Below are positions 58,001 to 64,000 of a stretch of 64,000 bases of DNA, in pieces. Below the pieces are notes generated by a model. It saw only the letters and a program-made list of their open reading frames with translations. It ran no database searches and was not told the origin of the DNA. This stretch comes from Blastomussa wellsi. Its lineage: Eukaryota > Cnidaria > Anthozoa > Scleractinia > Plerogyridae. Location: assembly GCA_947652115.1 (NCBI GenBank), contig OX393564.1, positions 599,719 to 663,718 on the forward strand, in the 5' to 3' direction. The position numbers and the translations under genes are program-made. Within the stretch, counting starts at the first letter, position 1, and each line of letters begins with the position of its first letter.

Positions 58001-58654
58001 TTCAAATACAAAATGACACCTCTATTGCAACGTTTTTGCAAATGGCTGCAAAATTTTTAAAGGCAATTTTCCCACACAAGTCATTTGCATGCTTGCGACT
58101 GTTTCTTCAAGAATGGATTCTTATGGGCTGACACTATAGTTTGCACATACACAAAACCGTGAACCAGTCCCTTTGAGTCTGTAATGTTGGCACTGTGAGA
58201 GTCTACTTGCAGAGTTGTCAGTGGGTTTTTGAGTAGCTGGTTCCATCCAAAAAGTAGGTGGCTATTTCCATTTTATTTGTCCAATATCATGCTCAGAACT
58301 GACCTACTAACATTCGGAGTAGCCGGAGCAGTATTCGGAGTAGCCGGTGAAATGTGCTGGTTGCCGGCTTATTTTGGCAACCCTGACTTGTAAGTGTCTT
58401 GTCAACATCACTACTGGATACTGTCAGTTATACTATTGTTTTGTCATTACCAGAATGATAAAGTCCTAATGTCTTCACATAGAACCACAGGAGCACTGGC
58501 CATCTTTCACCAAGTTTACCTGCCTTCAAAATAGGAACCTTGACAGAGTCACTGCTTTCCTGTTCCCTCAAGGCACATGTTCCAAACTGGGCCATCTTCA
58601 TGTAAATAGACAACACAAATGTCAGAAAACCAACAATTGAAATACATAATACAC
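55028..58654 (-). CDS. Multi-pass membrane protein with CxxC...CxxC module, gustatory-receptor-like candidate
   Basis: Two firm coding exons, 58520-58654 and 55028-56271, are in phase. The 3' exon encodes at least seven hydrophobic segments (e.g. SLMWLLLITGITLANIVLL, GYALFLGSIVIMCTQC, GWIAMNLILCTVCLLLEL, LVFFLVLPIVSLG). It ends with FFLSTIAIFSAIQF, resembling the TYhhhhhQF signature of insect and cnidarian gustatory-receptor-like proteins. The 5' exon is open upstream of its Met codons and encodes another hydrophobic stretch (VLCISIVGFLTFVLSIYM), so the gene probably begins further right. A 52-nt candidate exon, 61660-61711 (ends KLEEHFG, strong GTAAGT donor), joins in phase. Between the first hydrophobic stretch and the 7TM part lies LCGRCGQSKNRNAFHHYTEN then QCKVC, a possible zinc-binding module. 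The family call is tentative; an uncharacterised transporter or receptor is equally possible. Confidence 0.65.
56767..57971. mobile_element. Long palindromic (foldback-like) DNA element, second copy, 1.2 kb
   Basis: ttaaggtggctcatctcagt at the left and actgagatgagccaccgtaa at the right are inverted. The arms continue (aatccagacctaaacttttaaaacgaat against attcgttttaaaagtttaggtctggatt). It is homologous to 10083-11479. It lies in the intron of the membrane-protein gene. Confidence 0.85.
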
Positions 58655-59240
58655 CTCAACTTGATATTGAAATATTAGTTACCTTCGAGATCTCTTCCAA
58701 AGTTATTTACTCTACAATGCCCTGATACACCTTTATCTGGGTATCAGCCCATACTGTTTCCTCCTGGCTCCTGCCCCTTCATTATTTGCTCACTTCTTTG
58801 TTTCATTTCTATTGCAAAATATTACACAATATGCTCATGATTAATAAAACTCCCCCCACCCTAAATGTGCAAGTTTTATTTGACTTTTTCAGGAGCTCTC
58901 TACCCAGCTGAATGTACGTATCCTTATGTAACTAATCAAACTCTTCCGTAATCAAACTCAATCAAACCCAATAGAACTTAATGGAATGATTGAGTTTGAT
59001 TGGTTCCATAATCAAACTGAAAAAATTGGGTGAATCAAATGCAATCTAAAATTTACCCTAAATGCCATTAGAAATTTGAAAAGTCTGTCTACATAGCAGC
59101 TACAGAAATATAATTAACTTGTAATATCTTTATTAAAGCAATCTTTGGGTGTGGAAATTACATTGATTTTGCAAATGAAAGAATAAACAGATTATAAAAT
59201 TGGATAATCAAGAAAGAATCAAAGTAGTTATTGAGGTCTT

Positions 59241-59989
59241 TGAGGTGGCCGAACACAGTTTTTAAAACCTGTGTTGCATTTGCCTTTTATTCTAAAACCG
59301 TTGAACTCTAGGTCCCCAAAATTGGCAAGAGATAAGTTAAAAGGATAGACTTTCGAATTTTGATAGTTACGCTGGATATAAACATCAATTTAAAATCGGG
59401 TTTTGTATATGTGCGGAAAATTCAGTCGTTAGATTTTCTCTATCATTTCCCTGAAACAAACTTGTCACAATACTCACATGCGGACACTATTCTAATGTTA
59501 TTTTAAAAGACCGATTTTTAGCTATCTGTCCTTGAATTATAACTCCATTATTTACAATTTCCTCTGTCAAATTTCAGAATTTTTGCAACAGCTTTCTTTC
59601 TTGTTTCCTGGAGTATTTTCCTGCCAAATTTGGTGAAATTCTAACAAGCGGTTTTCGAGAAATACGCGTATTTCGGAAAGATTGGACCTAAAGAGTTCAA
59701 TCTCAATTTTTTGACTAACTACGCATGTGCTGGATTTAACAGGATTCTTACGGTACTCACGGTAACACTGAAAAACCTACCAAATTTGACTTTTTCTGAC
59801 ATACCATTCTAACAAGACTTACGTTTAGAACATACTATCATTTAAGAATAAAATGCCTCATAAAAAAAACCATGTTGGAACAAAAACTCATCACTATTTC
59901 GGCTCCTTGTTATCGTTGTGCGCGCGCTGCCTCGCATCAAGCACCAACGACTGCAGAGCGCATGCGAAAACTGTGTTCAGCCACCTTAA
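59241..59989. mobile_element. TIR element, 0.75 kb
   Basis: tgaggtggccgaacacagtt and aactgtgttcagccacctta are inverted termini, shared with 25811-26655. The left ten bases resemble those of the 10083/56767 family (ttaaggtggc). Confidence 0.6.
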
Positions 59990-60246
59990 ATCAAGTGGGA
60001 GTACAGAGCATCCTGAGAGAGATAAGCTGGAAACAAGAGACCAGTGGCAATTTATTTATTCGTTATTCTGGGATATATACCCACCATTGGCCATTCCAAC
60101 AGTCTAACCTAATTGAACTCATTCAAACCTAACTGGAGTTTAATTGCTCAACCCAATTGAGAGATTGATGTTCGATTGAGTTCAATTAATCGAAGAGTGA
60201 CCCAAAGACACTGACCACCGCTCCATGGACTCCCACTCCGGACCGG

Positions 60247-60452
60247 GCCCATGGACTACCTTATGGACCGGTCCACAGACTACCCCTACGGACCCCTCTA
60301 TGGACCATCCCCAAGATGAGTGGACTGTATCCAGACAAGCAGTAAGTCAAGTTTTTATTATTTTCAGATTTTTATTTTGTTACGGGGGTGGTCCGTAAAG
60401 TGGGTCTGTAGGGGTAGTCAGCTGACTGGTCCATAAGGTAGTCCATGGCCCA
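60247..60452. repeat. Palindromic repeat of ggacc-type motifs
   Basis: ccatggactaccttatggaccggtcc is mirrored by tggtccataaggtagtccatgg, with inner cagactacccctacgg against ctgtaggggtagtc. Imperfect ggacc(a/c)ctac repeats lie between. Confidence 0.7.
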
Positions 60453-60720
60453 GGGGGGTACTCGAAGTACACATGATGGGGGGGGGAGGTTCAACTTATT
60501 TTTTTGGTTTGAAAATTTACACCTCGGTATTTTTTGGGGTCAAGAGATGTCACATATTTTTTAGGTCTTAAAAATGTAGATTGCTTTGGGTCTTATCTCT
60601 GAGTGAACTTTTCGCTTCAGGTTTTCATTGTGATCAGTGGATCAGAAAAATATTCATTCGAAATTTTTTTGTATTTTTTGGGGTTGACCCCCTGGTCATG
60701 AATACTTCAAGTACCCCCCG
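60453..60720. mobile_element. ggggggtact-family palindromic element
   Basis: ggggggtactcgaagtacac at the left and gaatacttcaagtacccccc at the right are inverted, with G-rich internal tracts (atggggggggga). It is adjacent to the 60247-60452 palindrome. Confidence 0.65.
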
Positions 60721-60784
60721 GGGGTCCATGGACCCTGGACTGGGGATCAGTGTCGTCTGGACGTATCAACTCCAGATCAGAGGT

Positions 60785-60872
60785 AGTCTCCTACACAGGA
60801 GTAATTGGGGGATTGCGTTACACTTGTCGTAACGCAATCCCCTAACAACGCCTGCGTAGGAGGCCAGACCAG
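60785..60872. repeat. Compact palindrome with perfect 14-bp hairpin
   Basis: ggggattgcgttac (60808-60821) and gtaacgcaatcccc (60829-60842) enclose a 7-nt loop. Outer arms gtctcctacacagg and cctgcgtaggaggc extend the symmetry. Confidence 0.75.
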
Positions 60873-61810
60873 AGAAGGCAGTTAGAAATTCTGGTTCGAG
60901 TACCTCCTTGTTGTTCGCAGTTAATAATGGCTACTTACCATTTCGCATAAATTTATCACACAGAGCAAAAATTTACACACATCAAAAATGTACAGGTTCA
61001 AGACATTGTACTAACAAATCATCGCCTTGTAAAACTCGATCGCAACTGATTTATATATTGCAAAATCCTGCGCCAAAAATGGCTGATTGCCGCGTTTCGT
61101 GAACAATGTTTATTACTATAAAAGGGCCTTGAAATTTCTAGCACCCACAAGATTGACTGATCGACTGAGATAAAAACTTGGTACGGCGGAAAACCTCACA
61201 TCGAAAGTCAAGTATATTTTTTCGACGACATCTGCATCTTCGACGTTTTACGTCTCGACGAATTTATTGGTCAAGTGCGAGTCAACTCGTTCAAATTATT
61301 TACTGTCAAGCAAACATTAATTGACGTAATCCTTACCTTTTTATCGGTGTTCGACTTTTCATTCTATTCTGCTGAAGAAGAATATAAACCGGGTTTATTG
61401 CTCATGGCCTTCGTAAACGTTTCGCGCAATGCAAGGCAATCACACGACAGACAGATATGAAGGAGGGGACAATTTTTGTTGCATAACGAAAATTGATCTA
61501 TCAAATTCGTACTCTTGTCATTTCTGCAGACAATAACAGTCAAATGACAATGGATGGTCAACGACTTTCACAGAATCACGTACACAAGAAGGGAAGAATT
61601 AGATGAAGCAACCCATTTTTTAATTACGAAGTGTAGTATTTTGCCTTTATATAACTTACCAAAATGTTCTTCAAGCTTTATGAATGAAGAAGAAATCTGC
61701 ACTGCAACCTTCTGTGAACCTTTTAAATGAGTTTAACAAATTACGTCACCGCTTTTTATACAGCACGGACCATTCTCGTCCCCAGGACCACGCTCGAGTG
61801 TGAAAACTCC

Positions 61811-62122
61811 ATTCTCGTCCCCAGAGGCAGCGATCTTTTTGGTCAGCACCAAGAGGAAGGTCCAACATTCACGGACTCCATCATTCTGCGCATGCACAAA
61901 GTCAAGTCTGAAAAATGTCGTTCCCAGAGTCCACGTTCCCTTGACCAGCGGTGGATAAAGGTAACGCAGACTCTGTGGGCGAGATTAGACAAATCTGATT
62001 GGCTGAGAGTACGAAACGAATTCTCTGCTCATGTTCAGAAAATCGGACCTGGTCAGAGGTCAAGCCAGAGGTTGCGATCTTGGTGCTGACCAAAAGGATA
62101 TTGCCCTCTGAGGACAAGAATT
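61811..62122. mobile_element. TIR element, 0.31 kb
   Basis: attctcgtccccagaggcag…ggtcagcaccaaga at the left is mirrored by tcttggtgctgaccaaaagg…ctctgaggacaagaat at the right. Confidence 0.7.
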
Positions 62123-62431
62123 AGCACCACGGACATAACCTGCGATCATGCCCTCCCTCGCCTAATCGCCGGTAAGCACGGATAGCACAGCACTAGCTTG
62201 CGTGCAGCCATCTTCTATTTCCTGTTAAAAGCGGCAGGCTAGGGCAGCATGTGATGTCCTTTGCATGCATGTGCACGTGACTAGTAAATGAGAGGTTGTT
62301 ATCAGGGACCGCGAAGGGCGATGTAGCAGCTTTCCTAACATATAATGTGATTGGTTTGATACCCTAGCCCTAAACAAAAGACTCAACAATTGAAACAATG
62401 ACTTTGTCTTGAAAACAATAGAAGCTGCTTA

Positions 62432-62850
62432 CAATAATAATAATAATAATAATAATAACAACTTTATTTCAGTGTCAATAAAGATAGCAGTTACAACCAC
62501 TAATTGGGGACACCTAGCTAAAGTTCTAACTACCTAATTAATTACAATCTGTACTTTAGAATTATTCATAATAACATATGTACAATTAAATAAAAAGTAT
62601 AAAAAAGTATAAAAAGTATAAAATTCAGGAGCTGCATAATGTGCAGTTTATGCAAGTATTGGTTAGTAGCTCTTTCAAGTCAACTTTCTTGATGGCTCTT
62701 TTAAACGAGTCCAACGATGGCGAGCTCCTAATGTCTGCTCGTATTTTGCTCCAGAGTGTGGGGCCAAGGTATTTAAGTGAATGTTTGCCAAAAGTCACTG
62801 TCTCAAATCTCGGTACGCAAAATTCCTTAACTCTTAAATTATGCACGCAA
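62432..62850 (-). pseudogene. LINE (CR1/L2-like) 3' end
   Basis: The minus frame at 62625-62846 reads RVKEFCVPRFETVTFGKHSL then KYLGPTLWSKIRADI and SLDSFKRAIKKVDLKELL, characteristic of the C-terminus of CR1/L2-type ORF2. It is followed by a short 3' UTR and ends in an (aat)n run at 62432-62459, as these LINEs do. It is truncated at its 5' end. Confidence 0.7.
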
Positions 62851-63199
62851 TTGTTTAGTTTAAGGTAGTTTTGGATAGCTGCTACACTGCCCCCCGCGAA
62901 GGCCAGTCGATAACGCTATCTACTGGAATCGTCACTAGCTAGTGGAGGAAAACTACTAGGAAAAAACTACTAAGCTCCAGGACTCGGCAGACAATTAGGT
63001 AAGACTTAACTGGGAGGCTCCTGGGTGCAGTCGTCTCCCTTTCCTCACGACTGCACGCAGACTGGAGAAAAGCAAAACTGCATGTATTATGGGAGAAAAA
63101 AGAGCGAAGGACAGACACGCACAACACTACAACCACCCTCAATCCTGTTCTTCCTAAAATATAATCTGTTGTGAAGAAACATCAATATCCTCCAGTCAT

Positions 63200-63810
63200 C
63201 CGCTAACAAACACTCACAAGACCCTCAATCAAAAGCCCGCTGGAATCCATAAGTGTAACCACCCACGTTGCCTCACTTGTTCATTTCTGGAGGAAGGCCA
63301 AACCAACTACACCTTTTTCACTGCCAACGAAGCACGTATAATTTCTGACAACATATCCTGCCATTCCTAAAACCTCATCTACCTGATTGAATGTAAAAAA
63401 TGCAACTGTCTCAATACATTGAGGAGACAAAACGTCAACTCAGTGAACACTTCGGAGAACACCGAAGATCCCATCTTAAACCACCGTGTATTAAGCAATC
63501 CTACCCCAGTATCCATTCATTTCAACCAACCTGGCCACTCAATCAACGACGTTCGTCTAATCCCGCTTGAAATCATTCGTAACAAGCACGACTCTGTACG
63601 AAAGGCCCGCGAGGCCCATTTAAATCAACACTTGTTTATACAAGCCAAAAACAACCAATGAATGTCTATATTTTAATTTCAAACATTATTTGTAACGATC
63701 TTTTCTTATTTGTTTGTTCGCTCAGCCCCTGAGGAAGGTTTGTCTTGCAAACCGAAATATCGGGCAAATTATTTCTTTGAAATATACTACCGGTAGCTGT
63801 CTTACCTTTC
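63200..63810 (+). pseudogene. Penelope-like element C-terminal remnant with GIY-YIG endonuclease
   Basis: A Cys-rich finger (CNHPRCLTCSFL), then NLIYLIECKKC, then after a frameshift QYIEETKRQLSEHFGEHR, and back in the first frame SIHFNQPGHSINDVRLIPLE and SVRKAREAHL. These are the order and motifs of Penelope-like GIY-YIG domains. A stop after NISCHS and at least two frameshifts make it non-functional. A 3' tail (ccctgaggaaggtttgtctt, aaaccgaaatatcgg) follows. Confidence 0.75.
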
Positions 63811-64000
63811 TTGTTTATTTTTCATCGTTTTCGCCGTCAGGATCAGTCTACCGTTTATAGTTTGCTTTCTTTGAGAATGCAATCTTTGTCTTTAAAATTT
63901 TGCGTGATTTTTATTTGGTTGTCAAAATGGCGAATTACTGGTGCCAAACCTATTGTGATGTGGAGAACAATAGAACCATTGCTCTTTTTGGTCACGTGGT
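63811..64000. other. Right-edge stretch without recognised features
   Basis: AT-rich sequence with no ORF or repeat that I could assign. The motif caaaatggcg occurs near 63925 without a supported gene. Confidence 0.4.

Larger units (their letters stand above)
58700..61650. other. Repeat-rich stretch, possibly an intron of the membrane-protein gene
   Basis: No independent gene was found. It holds the TIR element at 59241-59989, flanking degenerate aatcaaactcaat-type repeats (58930-59040, 60105-60190), the palindromes at 60247-60452, 60453-60720 and 60785-60872, and AT-rich sequence. Confidence 0.4.

Noticed and set aside
61727..62089. 120-codon ORF
   Set aside because: It lies across the TIR element at 61811-62122 and has no recognisable domain.

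Overview
This is nuclear DNA of an animal, most likely an anthozoan cnidarian such as a reef coral. The genes are built from short exons with GT-AG introns. The sequence is AT-rich and packed with tRNA-derived SINEs, palindromic non-autonomous DNA elements, degraded LINE and Penelope-like copies and one intact tyrosine-recombinase retrotransposon. The taxon is inferred from repeat style and gene structure; I could not run a search.

Layout. (1) 1-20906, minus strand: the first 27 coding exons of CFAP74, a central-apparatus protein of motile cilia. The 3' part of the gene lies beyond the left edge. Its introns hold SINEs, a 1.4 kb palindromic element and, at 11723-16907, a complete DIRS-group/Ngaro-PAT-like retrotransposon with gag, RT/RNase H and tyrosine recombinase ORFs and A1-B1-A2-B2 split direct repeats. 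(2) 20907-21560: a 654-bp divergent promoter region. (3) 21561-26934, plus: a complete six-exon SCO1-type mitochondrial copper chaperone gene. (4) 27000-30700: repeat-rich intergenic DNA. (5) 30700-52182, plus: a complete 20-exon gene for a 1181-residue protein with tandem doublecortin domains, a HELP motif and EML-type WD40 repeats (DCX-EMAP architecture). Its introns hold nested palindromic elements, a roughly 0.96 kb polypyrimidine tract and a 19-copy minisatellite. (6) 52183-55027: repeats. (7) 55028-58654, minus (perhaps starting further right): a multi-pass membrane protein with a CxxC...CxxC module and a C-terminal signature resembling gustatory-receptor-like proteins. (8) 58700-64000: palindromic elements, a LINE 3' end and a broken Penelope-like element with GIY-YIG remains.

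Exon models were built by hand from splice sites and reading-phase continuity. The SCO1 (858 nt) and DCX-EML (3546 nt) models, and the visible CFAP74 part (2673 nt), stay in phase throughout. CFAP74 and the DCX-EML protein both belong to cilium/microtubule families, so the window carries two probable ciliary genes on either side of a respiratory-chain assembly gene.
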